A DNA stretch of 64,000 bases from contig OZ251574.1 in assembly GCA_965243635.1 (NCBI GenBank), forward strand, positions 2,170,001 to 2,234,000, written 5' to 3'. Positions 36,351 through 44,837 of the stretch are shown one piece after another. Position 1 is the first letter of the stretch; each line of letters begins with the position of its first letter. The translations under genes were made by a program, and so were the position numbers. The DNA is from Rs1 sp000416275 (lineage in GTDB: Bacteria > Pseudomonadota > Gammaproteobacteria > Pseudomonadales > Balneatricaceae). Under the pieces are notes generated by a model. It was not told the DNA's origin. It did not search any database and worked only from the letters and a program-made list of their open reading frames with translations.

Positions 36351-37388
36351 ATGCATAATACTAGAGTTGGCGTTGATTTAGCAAAAGATGTAATTCAAGT
36401 TTGTATCTACAGCAACCATAAGGTCATATCTAATACAGAAATGACAACGGCTGAGTTCTCTCTCTGGCTAGTGTGCTTTAAACCCACTTTTATTGTTTTT
36501 GAAGCTTGCGGTATGTCTAACTATTGGCTGCAAGCAGCTCGCAAGGCGGGCCATGATGCACGCCTTGTAAGTGCTAAGCTTGTCTCTCTCGTCAGACAAA
36601 ATCAAAAAACGGATGCGAATGATGCATTGGCTATTGTCCAAACCACTTTCTTACCGGATGTTAAATACATCTCTGGAAAGTCAATGGAACAGCAACAACT
36701 GCAGTCCATTAACCGTTTCAGAGATCTTGCTGATAAACAACACACCGCTTTACTGAACCAAATCTCAGCGTTATTGGCAGAGTTTAATATTAAAGCTTCT
36801 TACAAAACTCGTGGCCTAGGAGCTTTAATAAAAAGTACATTAGAAGATGCTGAAAACAACCTTACTCATGAGTTCAGAGAAGCCCTTAATGTCGCTTGGC
36901 AACAATGTTTGGTGATTAAACAGTCTCTCGATGCTTACAACCGCTGTTTGCTTAACTCGATTGAGCAACATGCAGAATGTAAAAGGCTACTCAAACTCGA
37001 AGGTGTAGGGGTTATCAATGCGATCAATCTGTATGTTGCTTTAGGGTGTTGTGATTTGGGCGTTTTCAAAAAAGGTAAAGATGCCTCAGCATGCATAGGT
37101 GTCACGCCTATCCAGCATTCATCAGGAGGAAAGGTTAAACTCGGTTCGATCGGAAAATCATCTAAGAACAGTAAACTGCGAAGTCAGTTGATTCTAGGAG
37201 CGATGTCGGCGGTACGGCAAATGGTAAAGAGGCCTGCTGTTACTAAAAAAGAAGCATGGGTCCAAGAGTTAGTAAAAAGAAGAGGGCAACGCTGCGCTGC
37301 TGTTGCACTGGCAAATAAAACGATACGAACAGCGTTCGCCATGCTAACGAAAGATACGGAATACAAAGCGGAACTTATTGCTGGTTAA
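36351..37388 (+). CDS. IS110-family transposase (DEDD/Ser recombinase), copy A
   Basis: The 345-residue protein has the N-terminal RuvC-like DEDD domain (Gly-Val-Asp-Leu-Ala-Lys-Asp, Val-Phe-Glu-Ala-Cys-Gly, Lys-Thr-Asp-Ala-Asn-Asp-Ala) and the C-terminal Transposase_20 domain with the catalytic Ser region (Gly-Val-Thr-Pro-Ile-Gln-His-Ser-Ser-Gly-Gly). IS110-type recombinases use an RNA from a non-coding end of the element to choose the target. Here the long non-coding stretch is downstream of the gene, as in IS1111 elements. The protein is identical to that of copy B. Confidence 0.94.
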   Translation: MHNTRVGVDLAKDVIQVCIYSNHKVISNTEMTTAEFSLWLVCFKPTFIVFEACGMSNYWLQAARKAGHDARLVSAKLVSLVRQNQKTDANDALAIVQTTFLPDVKYISGKSMEQQQLQSINRFRDLADKQHTALLNQISALLAEFNIKASYKTRGLGALIKSTLEDAENNLTHEFREALNVAWQQCLVIKQSLDAYNRCLLNSIEQHAECKRLLKLEGVGVINAINLYVALGCCDLGVFKKGKDASACIGVTPIQHSSGGKVKLGSIGKSSKNSKLRSQLILGAMSAVRQMVKRPAVTKKEAWVQELVKRRGQRCAAVALANKTIRTAFAMLTKDTEYKAELIAG

Positions 37389-37617
37389 TAGAGTAACGCA
37401 CAAAGGGTTAAACAATAAAAATGCTAAATCGAAGATAAAAATCAGCGGATAAAATCAGTAAGTCACTAAGAGTCTAAAGCACGACAAATTTAGAACTCGA
37501 CATTCAGAATTGATCGTCCGTTCGCGTAAATATCAAAGAGCCTGGGTTCGCTACTCAATTAGAGCTCGTACATAAGTAAGCATTAAATTCTTCGAAATAC
37601 ATTTTTACTGTTGACAA
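37389..37617 (+). ncRNA. Candidate bridge RNA (seekRNA) region of IS110 copy A
   Basis: This non-coding stretch holds AATCAGTAAGTCACT (37453-37467): AATCAG equals the left side of the insertion target and AAGTCACT is the reverse complement of AGTGACTT on its right side. Further on, ACATAAGTAAGCATTA (37570-37585) holds ACATAAG, equal to the right end of the IS, and CATTA, the complement of TAATG at its left end. Both blocks share a central GTAAG. The target block precedes the donor block, as in described bridge RNAs. RNA ends and folding are unknown. Confidence 0.6.
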
Positions 37618-37869
37618 GGGGGAGTCCACATAAGTGACTTCACTGCACCACATAGCGCAAGCTCTTGATTCTACAGCGGTTAGAAAAATACCCGCTGAAC
37701 CTACGGGTGCAGCTAAGATTTTTCAATTCCACCGTAGCACCAATACCTTACACTCTGTATTCACTTTGAAGTCACGGATTCAGGTATAATCTAAATGAGA
37801 GACTTCTATGGGATGCTCTGTCTCCTCTTAGCAGTCACTGATTCAGGTAAAAGTTTAAAGGATAAGGGC

Positions 37870-38268
37870 ATGTCAGAGGTTAAAGGTTTTCTAACAACAC
37901 ACGTATTAGACACAGCCAAAGGTTGTCCCGCGCACGGCATTGCGGTGTCGCTTTATAAAATCACTGCGACAGGTAAAGAGCTGCTTACCCGCACCGTCAC
38001 TAATAGTGACGGGCGCTGTGATAACGCGCTACTTACCGGGGAGGCATTTGCATGCGCTAGATACGAATTAGTATTCAGTGTCGAAAATTATTTCAGTGCA
38101 GGTAATGGCGAAGGTAGTAAGGGTAGTGAAGCGAGCGCAGTAACCGAGCAAAAATTGGCTTTTTTGGATGAGATAACCATTAGGTTTGCCATCGCAGATA
38201 TCAATGATCACTATCACATTCCGCTGCTAGTTAGTCCGTACAGTTACTCCACTTATCGGGGAAGCTAG
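37870..38268 (+). CDS. hiuH: 5-hydroxyisourate hydrolase (transthyretin-like)
   Basis: About 132 residues hydrolysing 5-hydroxyisourate, the product of PuuD, to OHCU, the substrate of UraD. Family hallmarks are the N-terminal Thr-Thr-His-Val-Leu-Asp, Arg-Thr-Val-Thr-Asn-Ser-Asp-Gly-Arg, His-Ile-Pro-Leu-Leu-Val-Ser-Pro-Tyr and the C-terminal Tyr-Arg-Gly-Ser. I choose the ATG at 37870, preceded by AAGGATAAGGG; the frame runs back to 37795 through MITE1-adjacent DNA. The MITE1/IS110 insertion directly upstream may have replaced or weakened its promoter. Confidence 0.95.
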   Translation: MSEVKGFLTTHVLDTAKGCPAHGIAVSLYKITATGKELLTRTVTNSDGRCDNALLTGEAFACARYELVFSVENYFSAGNGEGSKGSEASAVTEQKLAFLDEITIRFAIADINDHYHIPLLVSPYSYSTYRGS

Positions 38269-38494
38269 CCGCTAAACAATACACAGGTCCCTGGCGCGCA
38301 GTCAGTGGCTTGTCTTCTTGATTATCGCGCTAGACTAGTCGTCAGCAGAGTCTAGTGACTGATCGCACTCCAGTCATGGTGGATGTCTATCTCAACTGGC
38401 TAAGTTAGAAACTTATAATTTTGTTTACTTTTGTTGGAAGTATATTAATACAATATTAATATTTATTGTGCACAATCTTTGTTTTTTAAAGTAA

Positions 38495-39135
38495 ATAATC
38501 CACCTTCTTAGAAGGTGGTTTTGCCTTTAACCCCCTAGAAGGGGGCGGTGCTTGCCCTCTTAGAAGGCAAGCTGGTTATCTCGTAATTCTATTAAAAATC
38601 TAATTGCTCTTGACGCTTTTCAAGCTTCTCTTGATGCTTGACATATTTCCTAATCATCTCAGAATCCAAGCCTACTGTATCTACACAATACCCTTTAGCC
38701 CAAAAATGATTGCCCCAATACGGTCGCTTTTTCAAGTGCGGAAACTGCTTAAACACTCTAATTGCAGTTCTGCCTTTTAAAGCTCCCATCAAACTTGAGA
38801 TGGATTGCTTAGGCGGCACTTTGATGAGCAAATGAACATGATCTGGTTGCACGTTTATTTCGGTAATTTCACATTTTAATCGACTGCTATAGACTTGAAT
38901 ACAATCATAGACCTCTTGCCTGACTGCACCCGTAAGAATCCTGTATCTATATTTTGGTACCCAAATTATATGGTATTCACAATGCCATAAAACGTGCGAT
39001 AATTTTTCAAATCTACTCATGGTACTTTCCTTAATCAGTTATGGGGATAACCATTTAAGTTAATGCCATGCGTAGAGTCTACAGGCAGAGCCTTTCGACG
39101 ATGACCACGTCCTCAGGACGTGGTTTTATAACTTG
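38495..39135 (-). mobile_element. IS200/IS605-type element, tnpA only (approximate ends)
   Basis: Three hairpins stand at one end: CCACCTTCTTAGAAGGTGG (38500-38518), one with CCCCC/GGGGG arms at about 38531-38545, and one with CTTGCC arms at 38551-38571. A further hairpin with CCACGTCC arms lies at the other end (39105-39123). Single-stranded hairpins are the recognition sites of these transposases. Exact ends are not certain. Confidence 0.72.
38592..39020 (-). CDS. IS200/IS605 transposase TnpA (HUH, Y1)
   Basis: The 142-residue protein carries the HUH motif in Pro-Asp-His-Val-His-Leu-Leu and the catalytic Tyr in the helix Ser-Glu-Met-Ile-Arg-Lys-Tyr-Val. Length and N-terminal Tyr-His-Ile-Ile-Trp-Val-Pro-Lys-Tyr-Arg-Tyr-Arg are standard for IS200-like TnpA. 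The ATG at 39020 is preceded by AAGGAAAGTACC. No tnpB or IscB companion is next to it. It separates hiuH from the permease. Confidence 0.95.
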   Translation of the reverse strand: MSRFEKLSHVLWHCEYHIIWVPKYRYRILTGAVRQEVYDCIQVYSSRLKCEITEINVQPDHVHLLIKVPPKQSISSLMGALKGRTAIRVFKQFPHLKKRPYWGNHFWAKGYCVDTVGLDSEMIRKYVKHQEKLEKRQEQLDF

Positions 39136-39219
39136 AATAAAATAAGTTAGTCTTGTTGAATCAACGTTGTGCGGCTTTGCTTTTTTGAGCAAGCTTTGAA
39201 TGGATTCAGGGAGCTAAAC

Positions 39220-40633
39220 ATGATCAGTGCAAATAAAAATAATATTGAACACTCTTCTCTAGAGAGCGAGCGAGAGCCAGTCGAGATACACACCAATAAT
39301 ATAGGCACCGCAGAGCAGCTCAAAGACCCCAATTATTTTCCGCCACTGCGCTATGCTATTCCGCTGGGGATTCAGCATGTCTTAGCGATGTTTGTCTCTA
39401 ACGTAACTCCGGCGATTATCATTGCAGGTGCCGCAGGTTTTGGCTTCGTTCAAATTCCGCTGATTTTCCGACTATGATCTATATGATGCAGATGTGTATG
39501 TTATTAGCGGGGGTTACAACGCTGTTACAAACCATAGGCTTTGGTGCTATTGGGGCGCGCTTGCCGATAGTGCAGGGGACCAGTTTTGCATTTATTCCGA
39601 TTTTTGTGCCGCTAGTGGCGGGTAAAGGTATCGATGCGCTAGCTGTTATCACTGGTGGGATTTTAGTCGGCGGACTGCTGCAAGCGTGCCTAGCGCCTTT
39701 TATCGGTCGATTACGTTTCGCTCTCCCTCCCTTAGTCACCGGTTTAATTGTCACTATGATAGGTTTGTCACTGCTCAAAATTGGCATTCAATATGCGGCG
39801 GGTGGTGTGCCCGCATCGGCACTGAAGAATTTGGTTCGCTGCAAAACTGGGGGGTTGCCAGCTTGGTGATTGTGGTGACTTTAGTGCTGCGCTTTTTTGC
39901 GAGGGGCATGTTGAGTGTCTCGGCGATATTGATTGGTTTAGTGGTCGGTTATATTGCCGTTTATGCGCTGGGGATGGTGCATTTTGGCAACATTGCCAAA
40001 GCCGCGCCTTTTGCCTTGCCTAAACTATTTCCATTTGGCATTGAATTTAGTGTGTCGGCGATTGTCGGTATCAGTTTGATGTCATTTATTTCGGCGATTG
40101 AAACGGTCGGTGATGTCTCGGGGATTACCAAAGGGGGAGCTAATCGAGAGGCGACTGATGTAGAAATAAGAGGGGCGACTTATGCCGATGGTTTAGGTTC
40201 TGCTTTTTCTAGCCTATTCGGTGGTTTACCCAATACCTCTTTCTCACAAAATGTCGGTTTGATCGCAATTACCGGGGTTATGAGCCGCCATGTGGCAACG
40301 ATCGGGGCAGTGTTTTTAGTGGTCTGTGGCTTTATCCCCAAAGTGGGGGCGGTTATCTCAACTATCCCCATCGAAGTCCTAGGGGGCGGGGTAATCGTGA
40401 TGTTCGGCATGGTTGTCTCATCTGGCGTGAAAATGCTTGCAGATGTTAATTGGAATAGTCGCAACATGGTTATTTTTGCGATTGCCATCTCGTTTGGCTT
40501 GGGTCTCATGCTCGAACCCTCCGCATTGCAACATTTACCTGGCACTATAAAAGCATTGATGTCGACCGGATTATTACCAGCGGCAGTGATCGCAATCGTG
40601 TTGAACCTGCTGGTGCCTGAAAATATAAAATAA
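39220..40633 (+). pseudogene. NCS2 family xanthine/urate permease, two frameshifts
   Basis: Three frames give one continuous nucleobase:cation symporter-2 protein: 39220-about 39450 (Pro-Pro-Leu-Arg-Tyr-Ala-Ile-Pro-Leu-Gly-Ile-Gln-His-Val), about 39455-39815 (Leu-Gln-Thr-Ile-Gly, Arg-Leu-Pro-Ile-Val-Gln-Gly-Thr-Ser-Phe) and about 39816-40633 (Ile-Gly-Thr-Glu-Glu-Phe-Gly, Gly-Leu-Pro-Asn-Thr-Ser-Phe-Ser-Gln-Asn-Val-Gly). The NCS2 signature Gln-Asn-Val-Gly is kept. Next to puuD/hiuH genes it would be a urate or xanthine importer. Single-base changes near 39441-39460 and 39814-39820 break it, unless they are sequencing errors; the rest is undecayed. Confidence 0.87.
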
Positions 40634-40672
40634 AGCTTGTACAGCTCAGTGCTGATCAGTATTGAGTCCATA

Positions 40673-40703
40673 AAAAAGCCAACTTCTAGGAAGTTGGCTT
40701 TTT
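40673..40703. terminator. Bidirectional rho-independent terminator
   Basis: AAAAAGCCAACTTC pairs perfectly with 40690-40703 around a TAG loop. It sits between the convergent permease and icd genes and has A/T runs on both sides. Confidence 0.93.
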
Positions 40704-40829
40704 ACTGCTCGATCTTAATATCAGATCCACAGCAGGTAACGTTGAATCGCTATGCTGGAAAAATCGAGTTTTGAGGACGGAAAAGTCGGCCTCAAAAAAC
40801 TCTAATTCTCGCGATGCCTGGTTAGTCTG

Positions 40830-43049
40830 TTAGGCAAATGCAGCATTAAGTGTCGGACTAGGACGCATCACCGCTTCGATTTTACTCGGTGTCGCGTGGT
40901 AGTAGCCATCTAGATCTGCAGCTTTGCCCTGTACTGCGGTAAGCTCGGCAATGATTTTATCTTCACTGTTGGCAAGTGTCTTGGCCAGCTCAGTAAACTT
41001 AGCGGCGAGAACAGTGTCATCTGTTTGTGTGCTGAGCTCTTTTGCCCAGAACATCGCTAGGTAGAAGTGGCTGCCGCGGTTGTCTAACTCGCCGGTTTTG
41101 CGCGAGGGAGACTTGTTTTCTTGAAGCAGTCTAGCGGTCGCTAAATCTAGCGTTTTAGACAAAATAGCTGCCTGTGGATTAGCGTTTTTAATGCCCATTT
41201 CTTCAAGGGAGACCGCTAGCGCCATAAACTCACCGAGGGAATCCCAACGCAAGTGGTTTTCCTGCTGCACTTGTTGTACGTGTTTAGGGGCTGATCCGCC
41301 GGCACCCGTCTCATACATACCACCACCTTTAAGCATAGGTACGATAGAGAGCATTTTAGCAGAAGTACCGAGCTCCATAATAGGGAACAAATCCGTTAGG
41401 TAATCACGCAATACGTTACCTGACACTGAAATAGTATCTAGGCCGCGAATTTGACGCTCCATCGAGTAGCGAATCGCCTGATTGTATTCCATGATAGGAA
41501 GCTCAAGACCAGAAGTGTCGTGATCCTGTAAATATGTTTCAACTTTTTTGATTAGTTCGCGATCGTGTGAACGCTCATCATCTAGCCAGAAAACAGCGGG
41601 AACCGATGTTTGACGAGCTCTGTTTACCGCAAGTTTAACCCAGTCGCGAATGGGCTCATCTTTAGTTTGACAAGCTCTCCACAGGTCGCCTTTTTCTACT
41701 TTGTGCTCCATCAGTACAGTGCCGTTGCTATCGACAACCCGCATAGTACCCGCTTCGCTCATTTCAAAGGTCTTATCGTGAGATCCGTACTCTTGGGCCT
41801 TTTTAGCCATCAAACCAACGTTAGGTACTGTGCCCATAGTGGTTGGATCAAAGGCACCGTTTGTCTTGCAAAAGTTTATCGTCTCTTGGTAGATACGTGC
41901 ATAAGTACTTTCCGGCATCACCGCTTTAACATCTTTAGCTTTGCCATCAACGCCCCACATCTGGCCGCCGTTGCGAATCATCGCCGGCATAGATGCATCG
42001 ACAATCACATCACTTGGCACGTGCAGGTTAGTGATTCCCTTGTCGGAATCAACCATAGCGATTTCAGGGCGCGAATCGAAACAGGCTTGGATGTCGGCTT
42101 CGATTGCAGTGCGCTGGGCTGCAGGTAAGTCGGCAATTTTTTCAATCACACTGCCAAAGCCGTTGTTTGGGTTGACGCCGATTTTTGCGAACAGATCGGC
42201 GTGTTTAGTAAATAAGTCTTTAAAGAAGACCGTTACAGCGTGACCGAACACGATAGGGTGTGAAACCTTCATCATGGTTGCTTTAACGTGTAGTGACCAC
42301 ATAACGTTGTTTTCTTTGCAGTCGTTTAGAGTCTCTTCGAAGAACTCGCGCAGTGCGCTGATGCTCATTGACATCGAGTCAAGAATTTCACCGCTCTGCA
42401 GGCTTAGTTCTTTCTTTACTGTCACTGCACCGTTAGCCGATACAAATTCGATGCGTACATCGGTGGCTTGGTCTGTAGTAATAGACTGCTCTGAACTAAA
42501 GAAATCGCCACCGTGCATGTAATCGGCGTGTGATTGTGAAGCTTTGCTCCAAGCACCCATCGAATGTGGAAATTTACGGACAAAAGCCTTTACTGCAGGT
42601 GGTGCACGACGATCTGAGTTACCTTCACGCAATACCGGATTTACCGCGCTACCTAATACTTTAGAGTACTGAGCAGTGATGGCTTTTTCTTCATCAGTAG
42701 TGGCTTTTTCTGGCAGCGAGGGAATGTTGTAGCCCTGGCCTTGTAATTCAGCGATACAAGCCTTAATTTGCGGAATAGAGGCGCTGATGTTTGGCAGCTT
42801 GATAATGTTAGCTGCTGGATCTTGTGTTAGCTGGCCTAGGAAAACCAATCCGTCTTCTACTTTTTGTTCAGCTGTTAAATTCTCAGGGAAATTGGATAAG
42901 ATACGCGCTGCAAGGGAGATGTCCGTTAAAGTAACATCGATATCTGCTGCACAAGTGAAGGTTCTTATTAAAGGTAGTAATGAATAAGTCGCTAATGCAG
43001 GTGCTTCGTCGGTAAGCGTATAGTAAATAGTGCTGTTGTTAGCTGTCAT
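40830..43049 (-). CDS. icd: Monomeric NADP-dependent isocitrate dehydrogenase
   Basis: The 739-residue protein is the monomeric IDH type (about 740 residues), unrelated in length to the dimeric 420-residue enzyme. Characteristic segments are Pro-Val-Leu-Arg-Glu-Gly-Asn-Ser-Asp-Arg-Arg-Ala-Pro, Ser-Val-Ser-Gly-Asn-Val-Leu-Arg-Asp-Tyr-Leu-Thr-Asp and Gly-Gly-Met-Tyr-Glu-Thr-Gly-Ala-Gly-Gly-Ser-Ala-Pro-Lys-His. It oxidises isocitrate to 2-oxoglutarate in the citrate cycle. The ATG at 43049 follows a GGGG stretch. It is monocistronic. Confidence 0.97.
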   Translation of the reverse strand: MTANNSTIYYTLTDEAPALATYSLLPLIRTFTCAADIDVTLTDISLAARILSNFPENLTAEQKVEDGLVFLGQLTQDPAANIIKLPNISASIPQIKACIAELQGQGYNIPSLPEKATTDEEKAITAQYSKVLGSAVNPVLREGNSDRRAPPAVKAFVRKFPHSMGAWSKASQSHADYMHGGDFFSSEQSITTDQATDVRIEFVSANGAVTVKKELSLQSGEILDSMSMSISALREFFEETLNDCKENNVMWSLHVKATMMKVSHPIVFGHAVTVFFKDLFTKHADLFAKIGVNPNNGFGSVIEKIADLPAAQRTAIEADIQACFDSRPEIAMVDSDKGITNLHVPSDVIVDASMPAMIRNGGQMWGVDGKAKDVKAVMPESTYARIYQETINFCKTNGAFDPTTMGTVPNVGLMAKKAQEYGSHDKTFEMSEAGTMRVVDSNGTVLMEHKVEKGDLWRACQTKDEPIRDWVKLAVNRARQTSVPAVFWLDDERSHDRELIKKVETYLQDHDTSGLELPIMEYNQAIRYSMERQIRGLDTISVSGNVLRDYLTDLFPIMELGTSAKMLSIVPMLKGGGMYETGAGGSAPKHVQQVQQENHLRWDSLGEFMALAVSLEEMGIKNANPQAAILSKTLDLATARLLQENKSPSRKTGELDNRGSHFYLAMFWAKELSTQTDDTVLAAKFTELAKTLANSEDKIIAELTAVQGKAADLDGYYHATPSKIEAVMRPSPTLNAAFA

Positions 43050-43476
43050 ATTGTCCCCAAGGCGATTAATTGGATGTTTAGTTATTGATATACAGAATAA
43101 AATGTTAAAACAAGAGCTGTTTGTTGTGTTTTAAGTAGTTAAGGGTTTTTACGAAGAAAAGCCACAAAGACTGTTTTTATAGCGACAGTCATTTAAGTAT
43201 ATCAATGTTAACGGAGCCATTATAAGCGGTATTTTGTAAATAAACTACAAGATTGTCGACAATAAATAAGCTTTACAATATAGAGATGCATCTGAATCAA
43301 GCACAGCTCCTAGCACACAGAGGAATTGGTAATTATCGCAAAAATTGCAGTAAAGCTAGAAATTTGGCGAAAACCATCAGCACAGAGCGCGAAGTTAGAG
43401 ACCCTTAAATTGGGGGTGTATCTGCAGTTTAATCGTATAAACTGTTGAAAAATAATATTTACAGAGAGTTTTTTTT
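43050..43476. other. Divergent intergenic region between icd and the GNAT gene
   Basis: AT-rich DNA that must hold the promoters of both genes. I see no clear operator, hairpin or coding frame in it. Confidence 0.45.
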
Positions 43477-44001
43477 ATGGATATTAGATTAGTGGAAATA
43501 ACAGATGCAGCGGCGTTACTGGTCCTGTTTGCCAAGTTAGATACTGAAACTGAGTTTATGCTATATGAGCCAGGAGAGCGAAAAACTACGTTAGCCGAGC
43601 AGGAAAAAATATTAACCGGTTTTAAGCAAACGTCGAATAAAGTCATGCTTATCGCAGAAAAAGCTGATCAAGTTGTCGGCTTTTGTCTGATAGTCGGCCA
43701 TTGCCAAGCGAGAGTCTCACATGTTGGATCGCTGGTGATTGGCATTGTACAGCAGTGCACAGCTAGTGGACTTGGTTCACAGTTAATGGCGTTGGTACTT
43801 ACCCGTGCGAGCGAGATGAATATTTTACGCATAGAACTCAACGTAAGTACTAATAATTATGCGGCGATCGCGCTGTATAAAAAATTTGCCTTTAAAATTG
43901 AAGGCGAAAAAATAGCAGCAATTAATTTAAATGGAATTTTAGTCAACGAATACAGTATGGCGAGAGTAGAGAAGGTGGATCACTTTAATCTGAATCACTG
44001 A
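43477..44001 (+). CDS. GNAT-family N-acetyltransferase
   Basis: The 174-residue protein has the GNAT fold order: N-terminal Asp-Ala-Ala-Ala-Leu-Leu, central beta strand Val-Gly-Phe-Cys-Leu-Ile, the acetyl-CoA binding segment Gln-Gln-Cys-Thr-Ala-Ser-Gly-Leu-Gly-Ser-Gln-Leu (Q-x-x-G-x-G/A-like) and the late Asn-Asn-Tyr-Ala-Ala-Ile-Ala-Leu-Tyr-Lys-Lys-Phe. It resembles RimJ/RimL-like or ribosomal-type acetyltransferases; substrate unknown. GAGAG precedes the ATG. The last three codons and the stop come from an adjoining MITE1 copy, so the original C terminus has been replaced. Confidence 0.87.
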   Translation: MDIRLVEITDAAALLVLFAKLDTETEFMLYEPGERKTTLAEQEKILTGFKQTSNKVMLIAEKADQVVGFCLIVGHCQARVSHVGSLVIGIVQQCTASGLGSQLMALVLTRASEMNILRIELNVSTNNYAAIALYKKFAFKIEGEKIAAINLNGILVNEYSMARVEKVDHFNLNH

Positions 44002-44142
44002 CTGCACCACATAGCACAAACTCTTGATTCTACAGCGGTTAGAAAAAGCCCACTGAACCTACGGATGCAGCTAAGATTTTTCAATTCCACCGTAAAACCA
44101 ATATCTTACACTCTGTATTCACTTTGAAGTCACGGATTCAGG
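43989..44142. repeat. MITE1 copy, standard form, overlapping the GNAT gene end
   Basis: The ends are CTGAATCACTGACTGCACC and GAAGTCACGGATTCAGG. The TGA at 43999-44001 inside the terminal repeat is the stop codon of the acetyltransferase gene. Confidence 0.87.
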
Positions 44143-44228
44143 TTATATTTATTGAATTTTTATAGGTTGGGATCTTCACGATGATCCACCGCACTTGTGT
44201 CAGCTTGAGGATTAGCTTTGAGAAGCTG

Positions 44229-44418
44229 AGACCTCTGCATAACTTACCCAGAGGGTATGATAACTGCGCTCGGTAATACGGCGTTAAAAACCGGCTCAAT
44301 ATACTCATTTACACCAGTAATACCCATAAACAGGGGCACACTGTACCCAAAATGATTCCGCTATCTCACCGTTTTTTGCCTTGTATTACCTTCGCTCGCA
44401 ACGTTATGCAGAGCTCTC
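44229..44418. repeat. MITE2 copy, full form (190 bp), with target duplication
   Basis: GAGACCTCTGCATAAC and GTTATGCAGAGCTCTC form the ends. The flanks 44224-44228 and 44419-44423 are both AAGCT. The interior is shared with the copies at 56170-56373 and 63085-63245. Confidence 0.9.
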
Positions 44419-44520
44419 AAGCTATTCATTGTTCGCTGCTGATTGAAGTTTTCATGCTAAGAATTGAAAGTCTCACAGGGGGTAAAGCGTTGCTTGCACT
44501 CCCATATTAAGTGATATATC

Positions 44521-44837
44521 AAACAGAGCGGGAATGCTCGAAAAACAAAAATTTATACTTATTCAGTAATCGTTCATTAAAAGTAAGTAATATAGTGCAA
44601 GATTTTGAATCCATTTACTTTATTGGGTAGATAACTTTTAATCGAACGACCTTCAATGCCCATTGTTAAAACCTAGCTTACGATGTGTTTTTTAGACATA
44701 TCTTTTTAAAGTAACCATTTAATTATACCGAGAGAGCTCTGCATAACGCCGTATTATCGAGCGTAGTTATCATACCCTCTGGGTAAATTATGTAGTGGTC
44801 TCACCGATTCATTGGATTATCAGAGCTTATTATTATT
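44521..44837 (+). promoter_or_regulatory. Autotransporter upstream module 1
   Basis: This region is repeated at 49570-49994 and 50004-50232. Shared landmarks are AAACAGAGCGGGA, GATAGCG-like GCGCAAGA, TTTTTAAA and ATTCATTGG before the ATG. A 71-bp MITE2 (44732-44802) lies in this copy only, so the promoter-proximal part differs from module 3. Confidence 0.6.
44732..44802. repeat. MITE2 copy, short form (71 bp), with target duplication
   Basis: The flanks 44727-44731 and 44803-44807 are both ACCGA. Module 3 has the same place unoccupied (ACCGATTCATTGG once, at about 50198-50210), so the insertion came after the duplication. Confidence 0.85.

Larger units (their letters stand above)
36277..37634 (+). 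mobile_element. IS110-family (IS1111-like) element, copy A
   Basis: The element lies inside the terminal repeat of a MITE1. Subterminal inverted repeats GGACTCCCCC (36283-36292) and GGGGGAGTCC (37618-37627) lie a few bases inside the ends, as in the IS1111 group. The shared AG at both junctions (36275-36276, 37633-37634) is the probable crossover core. There is no target duplication beyond it. Confidence 0.92.
36267..37784. repeat. MITE1 copy split by IS110 copy A
   Basis: The left terminal repeat (36267-36276, CCTGAATCAG) and the rest (37635-37784) join exactly to a standard MITE1 once the IS is removed. The outer flanks 36262-36266 and 37785-37789 are both TATAA, the MITE's own 5-bp target duplication. 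Confidence 0.9.
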
